Assembly: GCF_001890765.1 (NCBI RefSeq)
Contig: NZ_KV878783.1
Span: 3,438,771 to 3,502,770, forward strand
DNA from: Spirulina major PCC 6313
Lineage (GTDB): Bacteria > Cyanobacteriota > Cyanobacteriia > Cyanobacteriales > Spirulinaceae
Direction: 5' to 3'
DNA length: 64,000 nucleotides
The notes under the pieces were generated by a model. The model did no database searches, was not told where the DNA came from, and saw only the letters and a program-made list of their open reading frames with translations. Both the position numbers and the translations under genes were made by a program. Positions within the stretch are counted from its first letter, which is position 1, and each line of letters opens with the position of its first letter. This document shows, piece by piece, positions 34,910 through 44,043 of this stretch.

Positions 34910-34931
34910 AATCGTGATCTAGATCACGATT
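34910..34931. promoter_or_regulatory. 22-bp perfect palindrome resembling a CRP (cAMP receptor protein) site
   Basis: The core CGTGATCTAGATCACG is extended by AAT/ATT on both sides, giving 22 perfectly palindromic bases. It differs from the CRP-type consensus TGTGA-N6-TCACA only by C for T at the outermost core position of each half. It lies between the GIY-YIG gene end and the small 64-residue gene, which reads away from it. A terminator role is less likely as there is no loop or T-run. Confidence 0.5.
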
Positions 34932-34956
34932 CGACCGCAGCAGAAACCCCACCGCC

Positions 34957-35487
34957 CTATTTCACATCCAATAAACCCTGTTCCTTTAACTTAGGATTGA
35001 AGCGAATTTGCATCGTCACGCCCCTCTGTTCCAACTGGCTCAGAATGTCCGCTTCTACTCGTCGCGCCACTGTTTTGAGCAGCTTGATTTGATCGCGCTC
35101 TTCTTGTTTAGAGAAACGCTCTTGCTCCTCAGGGGTCATCGCTCCCTTGGTATCGATGGGATTATGCCAGCGTTCTGACTCGTGATCATTACCGGGGGGA
35201 ATGGTGCCATTTTCCGTGATCCAGGCTTGGCGAATATCTTCTAGAATCGTGCGACTGGGACGGTTGATCATGAAGCCTTTGAGCCAGTGACATTGCTCCG
35301 GGCACCGGACAAGATGTTGACGGAGACTCAGATAAATATCGCGGGAATAGTCTACGAGTTGTAGGACATTATCGGCGTCAAAAATGGCATAGACACCAAT
35401 TTTTTGCTGCCATTCGTTGGCAATTTCGCCCCTTTCAAGGTAGGGCATGTAGTCAAGGCTGGTCAGGGTGGGAAGTTCTGAAGTCAT
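34957..35487 (-). CDS. GIY-YIG-like domain protein
   Basis: The protein has 176 residues from the ATG at 35487; the open frame upstream to 35628 overlaps the divergent glycosyltransferase start and is not used. The N-terminal region WQQKIGVYAIFDADNVLQLV followed by DYSRDIYLSLRQHL resembles the GIY-YIG nuclease fold, but the first Tyr/Ile-rich motif is altered, so nuclease activity is doubtful. The C-terminal half is helical and charged (TPEEQERFSKQEERDQIKLL). Function is unknown. Confidence 0.65.
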   Translation of the reverse strand: MTSELPTLTSLDYMPYLERGEIANEWQQKIGVYAIFDADNVLQLVDYSRDIYLSLRQHLVRCPEQCHWLKGFMINRPSRTILEDIRQAWITENGTIPPGNDHESERWHNPIDTKGAMTPEEQERFSKQEERDQIKLLKTVARRVEADILSQLEQRGVTMQIRFNPKLKEQGLLDVK

Positions 35488-35587
35488 GGGCAAGCAACGG
35501 GTAACCTGTTGATTTTGGCATAGTGCCTTGCATTCTAGGCCTGTTCGTGGGTTGATAGCATGTTGAGATCTGCTATCAAATACACTT

Positions 35588-37078
35588 GTGAACTCTTCTG
35601 CTGCGCCTCCGGATGCTCCGCCCCTCATGCCGTTGTCCCCATGGGTGTTTAATCTGGGCGTGCCGCTGGGGTTTGGCGCGATCGCGCTTCTCCTGATGCC
35701 GCTAGCGACGATGTTTCAGTTCGATTCCGATGAAGGCCAAGAGATGGTCAAAGCGTTGCTCTATAACCAAGGCTATCCCCTCAGCACGATTTGGAGTGAT
35801 CAACCGCCGTTGTTAACGGTGACGTTGGCGGCGTGGCTCCGGGTGTGGGGAGATTCGATTATGGCGGGGCGATCGCTCATTCTCGGTTTTTCGATGGTGT
35901 TGGTGTGGGCCTTTGCGCAAGTGTTGCGGCGGGCGGTGGGCGATCGCTTTGCCCTGCTGGGGACGGGGTTGTTAATCCTGACGGCGAATTTTCTGCGGTT
36001 GAGTGTGTCGGTGATGATTGGGATGCCGTCACTGGCCTGTTTGATCCTGTCGCTCTATGCGATCGTGCGCTATCACGAGTCGCAGCGTTGGTACTGGGTG
36101 GCGATCGCCGGTCTCACCGCCGCCCTATCCTTGCAATACAAAATGTTCACGATTCTGCTCTTACCCCTATGGGGGCTGTATCTCTGGGCTGGCGGGGCTG
36201 CATTATCCTGGCAAGCCTGGTGGGAGCACCACCGCTGGGGACGGCTGTTGCTGTGGGGTGGTTGTCTCGGTTTAGCATTTTTAGGATTGGAATGGCTCTG
36301 GGGAATGTCGTTAGATGATGCCTTTCTGTTTCATGTCCAAGGGGATTTAAAAGCGGCCTTTGTCCAGGAACATAGCCTGCGGGATGTGGCGCTTTTTTAT
36401 GCCCAGGAATTAGATCATGTCGGTTTAGCCTGTTTTGGCATCATGGCGCAGGTGAGGCGATCGCGCCGCCAACCGGCCCAACTCAACACCCTACCGCTCC
36501 TCTGGCTGCTGTGGGTGACGGTGTTTTTAATCAACCACAAACCGATTTGGTATCACCACGCCCTCCTGATCACTCTGCCTTTGGTGTGGCTCGCCACCCT
36601 CGGCCTCAAAATTTGCTGGACAACCCTGCACCAGCGGGCCCAGGGTTGGCAGCAGGTGTCCTGGCCCTGGGTGGCGATCGCCTTTGTCCTCGTTGCCATT
36701 CCCGTTAAACTGACGCTCTTACACCTCAACAATCACGACCTGCTCCAACGGGGCGCAGCCTATCGAGGGGCGATCGCGCAACTCCAGGCCGAACAACCCG
36801 CCCCCGATGCCTGGTTTTTCACCGACATCCCCATCTACAGCCTCTACACCCACCGCAACATCCCCCCGGAAATCGCGACCCTCTCCCGCAAACGCATCGC
36901 CGCCCAAGACTTCACCGCCGCCCAACTCCGCGACCTGATCGAAACCTACGACCTTCAACAATTCCTGATCGGCCGCTTCCCCATCGTCGAAGATTTTCTC
37001 CGCCAACTGTATCCCGATCGCCTCACAACCACTGACTATCCCACCGTTCGGTACTATCACTTGCAGCGCGACCCGTAG
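35588..37078 (+). CDS. GT-C glycosyltransferase, family 39-like
   Basis: The protein has up to 496 residues with about ten to twelve transmembrane helices. The first external loop contains FQFDSDEGQEMVKALL, carrying the acidic motif expected in polyprenyl-phosphate-sugar-dependent transferases. A soluble C-terminal part (from about 395) ends the protein. The frame opens with GTG at 35588; an ATG at 35627 (MPLSPWVFNLG) is the alternative and begins nearer the first helix. It probably adds a sugar to a lipid or envelope polymer. The acceptor is unknown. Confidence 0.8.
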   Translation: MNSSAAPPDAPPLMPLSPWVFNLGVPLGFGAIALLLMPLATMFQFDSDEGQEMVKALLYNQGYPLSTIWSDQPPLLTVTLAAWLRVWGDSIMAGRSLILGFSMVLVWAFAQVLRRAVGDRFALLGTGLLILTANFLRLSVSVMIGMPSLACLILSLYAIVRYHESQRWYWVAIAGLTAALSLQYKMFTILLLPLWGLYLWAGGAALSWQAWWEHHRWGRLLLWGGCLGLAFLGLEWLWGMSLDDAFLFHVQGDLKAAFVQEHSLRDVALFYAQELDHVGLACFGIMAQVRRSRRQPAQLNTLPLLWLLWVTVFLINHKPIWYHHALLITLPLVWLATLGLKICWTTLHQRAQGWQQVSWPWVAIAFVLVAIPVKLTLLHLNNHDLLQRGAAYRGAIAQLQAEQPAPDAWFFTDIPIYSLYTHRNIPPEIATLSRKRIAAQDFTAAQLRDLIETYDLQQFLIGRFPIVEDFLRQLYPDRLTTTDYPTVRYYHLQRDP

Positions 37079-37134
37079 GGACATGATTCCCATGCCCTCC
37101 CACTGAGGCGCGATCGCGTCGGTTGACTCGTGAA

Positions 37135-37153
37135 GGGTTTGGAGACCAAACCC
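37135..37153. repeat. Perfect 8-3-8 hairpin
   Basis: GGGTTTGG and CCAAACCC flank AGA. A less perfect CATG-based palindrome precedes it around 37076-37100. It lies between convergent genes and could end transcription, but it also fits the family of compact 3-nt-loop hairpins in this window. Confidence 0.6.
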
Positions 37154-37182
37154 CTACGCAATGCCCCGGTTTTGCATGGGAA

Positions 37183-38814
37183 TTAGGTCAGGGCCACCAA
37201 GTCTTTGCGAATCGATTTGTCGCTTTCATTCATCGGAGCCGAGAGCGCCTCTTCTAACTCGCTCCGTCCTAAACGCTGTTCCAGAATCGCCATCACCTCG
37301 CGGCCAAAATCATTAGGGTTCTGTTGCCAGGCTTGCAAACACACTTCCCCGAAAAACGAGCCGAGGGGTTCCGGGTTCCAAAGCAGTTTCCGCGCTGTCC
37401 AGGGCATCATGCTCATCGGGTCATAGTTACGTTTGATAATGCCTTGGTTGAGGGCATAGCCTTCGAGGTGGGTATGGGGTTGGAGGCCAATGAAGAAGAT
37501 CGCAGGTTCGACCTTATCCGCCCCGAAGATGGCTTCGAGTTCGCGATGGTAGGCGATCGTTTGGCGGATCGTGTCAAAGGTTTCATCGATGACGTTAAAT
37601 GAGTAGTTCACCGAAACCATATCTTGAAATCCCGCCGCTTTGAGGTCGCGGCAGTTTTGCAACACGGTGCGGAGGTTGTAGCCCATGCGCATTTTGCGCA
37701 CGAGTTCCTGAGAGCCGCTGGTGATGCCGATTTCAAAGTAGTTCATCCCGGTTTGTACCATCAGATCGCAGAGTTCCGGGGTGAGGTTATCGGCGCGGAT
37801 GTAGGCGGCCCAATGGATATCGGTCATGCCGGAAGCGACGATTTTTCGGAGCAGTTCAATGGCATCCTCGATGTAGCGGCGGGCGGGGATGAATTGGGCA
37901 TCGGTGAACCAGAAGTTACGGATGCCGCGTTGATAGAGTTGGCGCATTTCGGCCACTACTTCATCGGCGGGGTTGATCCGCACTTGTTTGCCTTCGACGA
38001 CGGTGTAGACGCAGTAGCAGCAGTTATGGGGGCAGCCGCGTTTGGTTTGGACACCGATATAGAAGTCGTCGGCTTGGAAATAATATTCAAATTCGGGCCA
38101 GATGGTGGCGATGTAGTCGTAGTGGCAGGCGGTTTTTTCGAGGGGGGTGGGGGCTTCGTGGATCATGCGATCGCGCGGTTCCGTTTCCCCGGCGATGTAG
38201 CACCGTTCCCCGGCAATGGAATCCCCCCGCAGCAGTTTTTCCAAGAGGGTTTCCCCTTCTCCCACGGAAATGATCGTACCTTTCGGTAACCGGTGCTGCA
38301 TCTGTTCGTAAAAGACACTGACCGCACCACCGCCCACGACGGTACGAATATTGGCGTTATAGCGTTGGGCCCGTGCCATTCCTCGTTTAATCAAACGGTT
38401 GTTGCGCCAGAGTTCGCCGTAATAAGCCAAGGTCACTTTCAAGCCGCCCATCGCCCCCCGCAGCCGCAGCAGCGGATTTTTTGCATAGTAAAATTCAAAA
38501 GCAGTTTGCAGGGGATTGCCGCCGCGCCCGCCCACCGGGGCGTAGATTTGGATATCCCGCCAGGAGAAGACGAGCAACGTGGGTTGAAATTCATCAATGA
38601 CGGCATCGAGGGATTGATCGAACTCCAGCGGGGGAACCGTGCCGAGGTCAAAGATGCGCTGCTCAATGTTCGGGAAACATTTATGCATGTGATCCGCCAA
38701 GTACACTACACCGATGGGAAAAATGGGGTTGCAGGGCAGGCGGACGTAGAGAATTTTTTCAGTGGGGTTGAGAGCAGCAGAGTGGGACATAGTAGGGGTG
38801 TGAGTTGAGTCCAT
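37183..38814 (-). CDS. Radical SAM protein with N-terminal B12-binding-like domain
   Basis: The protein has about 543 residues if started at 38814; ATG codons at 38826 and 38790 are also in frame and none has a clear ribosome site. The first 200 residues look like a B12-binding fold, with PIGVVYLADHMH and VVGGGAVSVFYEQM. The radical SAM core then has the iron-sulphur cluster motif RGCPHNCCYC and a TIM-barrel region including YFEIGITSGSQELVRKM. It should generate a 5-deoxyadenosyl radical. Family members methylate or rearrange unreactive carbons, but the substrate here cannot be named. Confidence 0.82.
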   Translation of the reverse strand: MDSTHTPTMSHSAALNPTEKILYVRLPCNPIFPIGVVYLADHMHKCFPNIEQRIFDLGTVPPLEFDQSLDAVIDEFQPTLLVFSWRDIQIYAPVGGRGGNPLQTAFEFYYAKNPLLRLRGAMGGLKVTLAYYGELWRNNRLIKRGMARAQRYNANIRTVVGGGAVSVFYEQMQHRLPKGTIISVGEGETLLEKLLRGDSIAGERCYIAGETEPRDRMIHEAPTPLEKTACHYDYIATIWPEFEYYFQADDFYIGVQTKRGCPHNCCYCVYTVVEGKQVRINPADEVVAEMRQLYQRGIRNFWFTDAQFIPARRYIEDAIELLRKIVASGMTDIHWAAYIRADNLTPELCDLMVQTGMNYFEIGITSGSQELVRKMRMGYNLRTVLQNCRDLKAAGFQDMVSVNYSFNVIDETFDTIRQTIAYHRELEAIFGADKVEPAIFFIGLQPHTHLEGYALNQGIIKRNYDPMSMMPWTARKLLWNPEPLGSFFGEVCLQAWQQNPNDFGREVMAILEQRLGRSELEEALSAPMNESDKSIRKDLVALT

Positions 38815-39176
38815 AGGGGAAAGCATCCTGAGGGTGAATCTGGATCTTTGCTGAATGGGAGAGGGCGATCGCTGAGAATCTTTTACATAACTTAATTTAA
38901 CGGGTTCGCCCCATCTCTTACAACCTCCCACGGAATCGCTGAATTCCGTAGTACCACGATTGACAGGGGTTCGACGCTATGGGTGAATGAACATAGGGCA
39001 TTTCTGTCCGTGAAACACTCTGTAACATACATGACTAGACTCGGTGACCAGAAGGTCGTTAGGGGTTCTGCTTGTTTTTTTATTGGTAGTCGTGTTTACA
39101 ACAACTCTTCAACTGAGAGTGTTAACGTAGAAATGTTAATGAATAGTAAATCTCTATATAGAGGGCCTGAATCGTT
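38815..39176. other. Divergent intergenic region
   Basis: No convincing gene was found; a plus-strand frame starting at 38983 overlaps the DUF1830 gene out of frame. Small dyads are visible: GACC-AGAA-GGTC near 39049, ACTCT-N7-AGAGT near 39105, and a perfect 12-bp palindrome CTCTATATAGAG (39152-39163) just before the DUF1830 start. Confidence 0.45.
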
Positions 39177-39533
39177 ATGGCTCAGATTTTTGATCCTGTA
39201 CCGAGTAGTGTTGATGATCCGACACTCTGTTGTTACGTCAACGCCACCAGCCAAATTCAAATTGCTCGGATTACCAATATTGAAAATTGGTACTTTGAGC
39301 GGGTTGTCTTTCCCGGTCAAAGGCTTGTTTTTGAAGCATTGCCTGGCGCACTTTTAGAAATACACACCGGCATGATGGCAAGTGCCATTTTGTCAGACAC
39401 GATCCCCTGCCATAAATTGCGGGTTCATGCGGAAGACGGCGTGGACGCTCCTCCAGCACCCAATCTTGAAGCGGAAGCGGCTCAAGGTTCTGACCATGCT
39501 AGCCATAGTAACGAAGAACCTCTAACGGTTTAA
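39177..39533 (+). CDS. DUF1830 domain-containing protein
   Basis: The protein has 118 residues. The conserved DUF1830 core is present: CCYVNATSQIQIARITNI, then NWYFERVVFPGQRL, then HTGMMASAILSDTIPC. The family is small and restricted to cyanobacteria, with no known function. The C-terminal 30 residues are acidic and disordered. GAGGG lies 11 nt before the ATG. Confidence 0.85.
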   Translation: MAQIFDPVPSSVDDPTLCCYVNATSQIQIARITNIENWYFERVVFPGQRLVFEALPGALLEIHTGMMASAILSDTIPCHKLRVHAEDGVDAPPAPNLEAEAAQGSDHASHSNEEPLTV

Positions 39534-39674
39534 CGTTATTGCTGGTCTCATAATTAAAACTGTTTTAAATACTGGATTGAGTCTAATTGCCTTAGTCCAG
39601 TTTTTTAATGCAGACTGACCTAAATGATAAGGTGGAGAGTAGTGCGAAACCTGTCACCGGAAAGAGGGTCAATT

Positions 39675-40118
39675 GTGGATTTACCGTCCTTTTTATGGCT
39701 ATGGAAGATTGCCGCATGGTCGATGGGGTTGTCCTTGACGGCATATTGCACGCTGGGCCTGAGCGGCCTATGGATGCGATGGGGGCGATCGCATCCAACC
39801 GCGCCCCTGTGGTTGCGTCCGCTCCATCTCACGATTGGGATCACACTGGTTCTGTTAGTGCTGCTACTGCTGTCCATCGGCATTGTGGGCACGTTGGGAC
39901 AGTATGGTTCCCTGGGTCATTCTTGGCATTTGGGGGCGGGGTTGATCGTGGTGGCGCTGGTGTTAAGTTCGGCGGCGACGGGGTTAAATGTGGGACGGCG
40001 GCCCTGGGTGCGCCCCTTGCATCTCAGTATTAACGGGGTCTTGTTCGCCGGGTTTCTCTGGGTGTCGTGGACGGGCTGGGCCGTGGTGCAGAAATATTTA
40101 CCAGGATCAACACTTTAA
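39675..40118 (+). CDS. DUF4079 domain-containing membrane protein
   Basis: The protein has 147 residues with four transmembrane helices. I start it at the GTG at 39675, which has GAGGG 6 nt upstream and opens directly before the first helix; the frame extends further back to 39624. Histidines in LRPLHLTIGI, GSLGHSWHLG and VRPLHLSING are arranged as in DUF4079 / b561-like four-helix proteins, where they may bind heme. That is an inference. Confidence 0.75.
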   Translation: MDLPSFLWLWKIAAWSMGLSLTAYCTLGLSGLWMRWGRSHPTAPLWLRPLHLTIGITLVLLVLLLLSIGIVGTLGQYGSLGHSWHLGAGLIVVALVLSSAATGLNVGRRPWVRPLHLSINGVLFAGFLWVSWTGWAVVQKYLPGSTL

Positions 40119-40209
40119 ATGCTGTACTCGACCGAATCGCGGAATCCTGGCCTAGGCTTCTCAGGCTTTGTTAAGATACCTTTACGGTTTATCGTTGTTC
40201 ACAAACATT

Positions 40210-40413
40210 ATGATGCAAGCAATGTTCGGGGTTACGGTGGTGTTGGGTGAATTGCCTCTTGCGTTTACCGCTGTTTATGTGGTGGGATTTATCGCAGCGG
40301 TGGGGATTGGTTCGATCGCTTGGTATAACTCCAAGCGTCCGGCGGGTTGGGAAGGGCGCGATCGCCCTGATTTCGTGCCGAAAGTGAACGAAGAGGACGA
40401 AACCGCAGAATAA
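40210..40413 (+). CDS. Psb35-like small photosystem II-related protein
   Basis: The protein has 67 residues with one transmembrane helix (FTAVYVVGFIAAVGIGSIAW) followed by YNSKRPAGWEGRDRPDFVPK and an acidic tail. This pattern resembles Psb35-type proteins, which associate with the CP47 assembly module and high-light-inducible proteins in Synechocystis. The family assignment is from memory of the pattern. The ATG at 40210 is preferred over an upstream frame start at 40168. Confidence 0.6.
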   Translation: MMQAMFGVTVVLGELPLAFTAVYVVGFIAAVGIGSIAWYNSKRPAGWEGRDRPDFVPKVNEEDETAE

Positions 40414-40421
40414 TCCTCCCC

Positions 40422-40913
40422 TCAACCTCGCAAAGGATAGAGATGTGCTAAATCCTCACCGTTGATCCGATAGGCGGCCCCAAATCCCATCACAAAGCGG
40501 CCGCCCTGGGGGGTGAGACACACCAGTTGAAAATCCTCTAAACTCCGTAGGGTTTTGACCATTGCGCCAAACCGCGCCTCAAATTGATCAGCGATCGCCT
40601 CCCACTCCGCCGCCTCTCGTTCAATCACTGTGACCGTACAGTCATAGGTCAAGCGGCGACGGGCAAAAATTTGTTGGCATTGGGCTTCATCCTCAAGCCA
40701 CATCACACTCGCCCGTTGAGTCGTCAGCATGTTTTGAGTATGAATCGCCAGACCACTAATCAACACATACACCTGACGAGCGGCATTGATCACAAACGGC
40801 GCATAACTGGCATGGGGGACCCCCGCCCCGCTCACCGTGCTGAGTACCAGGCTTTGGAACTGGTGGGGAAAATCAAGATACAGGCTTTGGGGGTCATCCG
40901 GGGAGGTCATCAC
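40422..40913 (-). CDS. HugZ-like pyridoxamine-phosphate-oxidase-fold protein
   Basis: The protein has 163 residues. The split-barrel fold is visible in FQSLVLSTVSGAGVPHASYA, and the C-terminal GGRFVMGFGAAYRI is typical of HugZ-type heme-utilisation proteins. Such proteins bind flavin or heme; here the exact activity is unknown. Its end lies 9 bp from the convergent Psb35-like gene end. Confidence 0.78.
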   Translation of the reverse strand: MMTSPDDPQSLYLDFPHQFQSLVLSTVSGAGVPHASYAPFVINAARQVYVLISGLAIHTQNMLTTQRASVMWLEDEAQCQQIFARRRLTYDCTVTVIEREAAEWEAIADQFEARFGAMVKTLRSLEDFQLVCLTPQGGRFVMGFGAAYRINGEDLAHLYPLRG

Positions 40914-40971
40914 GACAACAACATTAGAGCAACGGCACAGATCAACGCATCACCCGGCACAGGGCCGGGGG

Positions 40972-41565
40972 TTATTCCTCAAGTTCGAGTTCATTTTCCT
41001 GCCAGACCAACCCCGCATCATCATCTCCCTCGGCATAATCGGGTACGGTGTGGATGATGTAGGGGAGCGATGCACCAGCTAACCCCCGCTGAATCCGTTC
41101 GGGCGTACCGGAAAAGACTACAAACAGGGGGTAAACCCGCTCTGCCCCTTCACTGATCACATCTTCATAGCGGTGTGGCATCACCCATTCATAGTCTTTA
41201 TCGAGGTGTATTTGGGTATTGCGCCACCGCATTAAGAGTTCAGAAAAGTCTTCCTGGGGACGATGGATGAAGACCAAAATTTCCACCCCCATTTTGATTT
41301 TCCATTCCGGATCACACATCAAAATGGCCAGGTCACAGTCCAAGATGCGGGCGGTGTTGGGGGTGTATTGGATCGATGATTGATTGGGTTTGGGGTGGCG
41401 AATCCGAGCAATGGGCAAGGGCAGGGGAATCACACTGTCGTAGGGTCGCCGCATACTCGGAATCATTTCGAGGTACGGGCGATGCTGTTTGAGGAGTGCG
41501 ATCGCTGCATCCCGATTGCTATATTCCGCGAGCAGGGTTTCGTAATAATACGATTTCACAGGCAT
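40972..41565 (-). CDS. Hypothetical protein downstream of pilC
   Basis: The protein has 197 residues. The ATG at 41565 has GGAG 5 nt upstream and gives MPVKSYYYETLLAEYSNRDA; the TTG-opened extension to 41580 is not needed. There is no signal peptide or membrane segment. Motifs are not recognised: the core has SVIPLPLPIARIRHPKPN and ILVFIHRPQEDFSELLMRW. Because it starts 16 bp after the pilC stop on the same strand, it may be co-transcribed with the pilus genes. Confidence 0.65.
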   Translation of the reverse strand: MPVKSYYYETLLAEYSNRDAAIALLKQHRPYLEMIPSMRRPYDSVIPLPLPIARIRHPKPNQSSIQYTPNTARILDCDLAILMCDPEWKIKMGVEILVFIHRPQEDFSELLMRWRNTQIHLDKDYEWVMPHRYEDVISEGAERVYPLFVVFSGTPERIQRGLAGASLPYIIHTVPDYAEGDDDAGLVWQENELELEE

Positions 41566-41580
41566 AAAAACTCCATTCAA

Positions 41581-42810
41581 TTAGCCAAGTTCATCAAACA
41601 CAGCAAACATCGGCAGATACATCGATAAAAGAATCACCCCCACCAAAGCTGCCACCCCTACCATCATGATCGGCTCAATCACACTGGTGAGGGCTTTGAC
41701 AGACTGTTCGACTTCATCTTCATAAAAGTCAGCGACTTTCATCATCATGGAATCCAATTCCCCGGTTTCTTCACCAATACTGATCATCTGAATCGCCAAG
41801 GGGGGAAACACCGCCTCTTCTTCGAGGGCGACGCTAATCATCCCCCCCTGTTGAATTTCGGATTTGGCCCGTTCGATCGCATTGGCTACCACTTGATTGC
41901 CTGCCACATCCCGCACAATGTCCATACAGTTCAAAATGGGGACACCGGAACGGGTCAGCGTCCCGAAAATCCGGCAGAAGCGGGCGACGGCGGTTTTGGT
42001 GTTCAGGTCACCAACGAGGGGTGCTTTGAGGAAAAAGGCATCAATTTGTAAATGTCCGGCGGGGGTTTTGTAATAGATTTTGTAGGCGGTGGTGATGCCA
42101 AAAATAGAACCGAGAAAGACGGGCCAAAACCACCAGTCGTTCGCATCGGGGATGAATAAGTTACTCAAGATCAGCATGATCTGAGTGAGCAGCGGTAGGG
42201 TTGTTCCGAGGTCTTCAAAAATGCCCGCAAAAATGGGAATCAAAAAGATCGTCATGGCAAAGAAGACAATCACCGCCAAGGAACCCACCGCCATGGGATA
42301 GGTCATGGCGGATTTGATTTGGTTGGTGAGGCGCTGCATGTTTTCGAGCAAGACCGCCAGACGATCGAGAACTTGATCCAGCACCCCACCGGTTTCACCG
42401 GCATCCACCATGGCAACATAGAGTTGATCAAAGCATTCGGGATATTTCCGCATTGCTTCGCTGATGCTGACCCCGGCCTGCACGTCGGCACTGATGCCGG
42501 TGAGGGCTTTTTTGAGTTTGGGGTTGGGGCATTGGTCTTGCAGGATACTGAGCGATCGCACCATTGCCACCCCAGCATTGATCATCACTGCGAATTGCCG
42601 TGAGAAAACCGCTTTGTCTTTGACGGTGACGGAGGTTAATTTTTCCGACAGTTCATTGAGGTCAAACCCCATACCCGATCGCTCAATTTTGCCAATACTG
42701 GAATATTGGTTTTGGAGCATCATCCGAGCTTGTTCGGCTGAGGTCGCTTTGACCTTTTCTTTCAGCTTATTGCCTTTAGAATCTTGAACTTCAGCAGTGA
42801 ACTGGGGCAT
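41581..42810 (-). CDS. pilC: Type IV pilus inner-membrane platform protein PilC
   Basis: This 409-residue protein belongs to the GspF/PilC family, on which the PilB and PilT motors act. The start at 42810 gives MPQFTAEVQDSKGNKLKEKV, the usual beginning. Two homologous cytoplasmic helical domains are visible (FSRQFAVMINAGVAMVRSL and FCRIFGTLTRSGVPILNCM), with three transmembrane helices. It is third in the pilB-pilT-pilC operon. Confidence 0.95.
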   Translation of the reverse strand: MPQFTAEVQDSKGNKLKEKVKATSAEQARMMLQNQYSSIGKIERSGMGFDLNELSEKLTSVTVKDKAVFSRQFAVMINAGVAMVRSLSILQDQCPNPKLKKALTGISADVQAGVSISEAMRKYPECFDQLYVAMVDAGETGGVLDQVLDRLAVLLENMQRLTNQIKSAMTYPMAVGSLAVIVFFAMTIFLIPIFAGIFEDLGTTLPLLTQIMLILSNLFIPDANDWWFWPVFLGSIFGITTAYKIYYKTPAGHLQIDAFFLKAPLVGDLNTKTAVARFCRIFGTLTRSGVPILNCMDIVRDVAGNQVVANAIERAKSEIQQGGMISVALEEEAVFPPLAIQMISIGEETGELDSMMMKVADFYEDEVEQSVKALTSVIEPIMMVGVAALVGVILLSMYLPMFAVFDELG

Positions 42811-42877
42811 GGCAGTTAATCCAACTCGCAAGAGTGACAAGGGTAAAATCAACGAAAAAGAAGCGATCGGGTGGGGG

Positions 42878-43954
42878 TTATCTCCCTAAGAGCCGCTGTA
42901 ATTCATCAGGCTTGCTGCATTTTCCGGCCGCTTCTTCAAATGTAACCTGTTTATCTTTGACAAACTTGGCGAGGGCTTGCTCCATGGTTTGCATCCCCAT
43001 TTTCATCCCGGTTTGAATCGAGGAATAGATCATGGAGGTTTTGCCGTCACGGATCAGGTTAGCGATCGCCGGTGTCACGATCATAATTTCCTGGGCCATA
43101 CAGCGTCCATATTCCCCCGGTTTGGGGTTCGCCTTCGCCACCAAACATTGACTAAACACCGCCAGCAACGATTGCGACATCTGAGCGCGAATTTGGGGCT
43201 GCTGTTCCGGGGGGAACACATCCAACAGTCGGTCAATCGTCCCTGCTGCCGAGTTGGTGTGCAGTGTTCCCATCACCAAGTGACCGGTTTCTGCTGCCGA
43301 TACGGCGAGGGCGATCGTTTCTAAATCCCGCATTTCCCCCACCAAAATAATATCGGGATCTTGGCGGAGTGCCCCTTTCAACGCATTGGAGAAACTTTTG
43401 GTATCTTCCCCTTTTTGGCGTTGATGAAAGAGACTTTTGATGTTGGGAAACACATATTCAATCGGGTCTTCCACCGTCAGAATATGCTCAGACCGGGTGC
43501 GATTAATCAGGTCAAGCATCGCCGCCATCGTTGTGGTTTTCCCCGATCCGGTTTGGCCCGTGACCAACACCATGCCCCGCGGCCGTTCGGTCATTTCCCG
43601 GACAATATCCGGCAGCCCCAACATATCAAAGTTCGGGATTTTAGACGATAGCGCCCGCATACAAGCTGCCCAACACCCCCGCTCTTTGTAGACATTGAGG
43701 CGGAACCGGGCTAAGCCTTTCACCCCGTAGGATGAATCTAGCTCCCAGTTTTGCTCAAGCTCCTTGCGTTGCTTGTTGTTGAGCATGCTGAAGATCAGCT
43801 TTTGACATTCTTGGGGAGATAGAGGCTCATCTCCAAGGGCAGGTTGAAGGTGCCCACTGATTCGGAAATAGAGGGGAGCACCGGCTTGAATATGGACATC
43901 AGAGCCGCCCATTTCAACCAGTTGTTCAAGGACATCTTCGATCATTAATTCCAT
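42878..43954 (-). CDS. pilT: Pilus retraction ATPase PilT
   Basis: This 358-residue hexameric ATPase powers pilus retraction and twitching motility. It has Walker A GQTGSGKTTT, an Asp box in TVEDPIEYVF, Walker B LRQDPDIILVGEMRD, a His box in ETGHLVMGTLHTNSA, and the PilT C-terminal helix. A second ATG three codons in (MIEDVLEQL) could be the true start. It lies 89 bp after pilB and 67 bp before pilC, in order. Confidence 0.95.
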   Translation of the reverse strand: MELMIEDVLEQLVEMGGSDVHIQAGAPLYFRISGHLQPALGDEPLSPQECQKLIFSMLNNKQRKELEQNWELDSSYGVKGLARFRLNVYKERGCWAACMRALSSKIPNFDMLGLPDIVREMTERPRGMVLVTGQTGSGKTTTMAAMLDLINRTRSEHILTVEDPIEYVFPNIKSLFHQRQKGEDTKSFSNALKGALRQDPDIILVGEMRDLETIALAVSAAETGHLVMGTLHTNSAAGTIDRLLDVFPPEQQPQIRAQMSQSLLAVFSQCLVAKANPKPGEYGRCMAQEIMIVTPAIANLIRDGKTSMIYSSIQTGMKMGMQTMEQALAKFVKDKQVTFEEAAGKCSKPDELQRLLGR

Positions 43955-44043
43955 AGTGGATGCTCCTTAGGCAGTCATTAGATTAAGAGTGTGGGGTACT
44001 CCTCACAACGGAGTGTGCCCAGGTGGGAGGATTTTTGTATCCC

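Noticed and set aside
43996-44035. ACTCCTCACA word resembling the conserved core of the Yfr1 small RNA
   Set aside because: It lies inside a short hairpin between pilB and pilT, without the flanking stem-loops of Yfr1.
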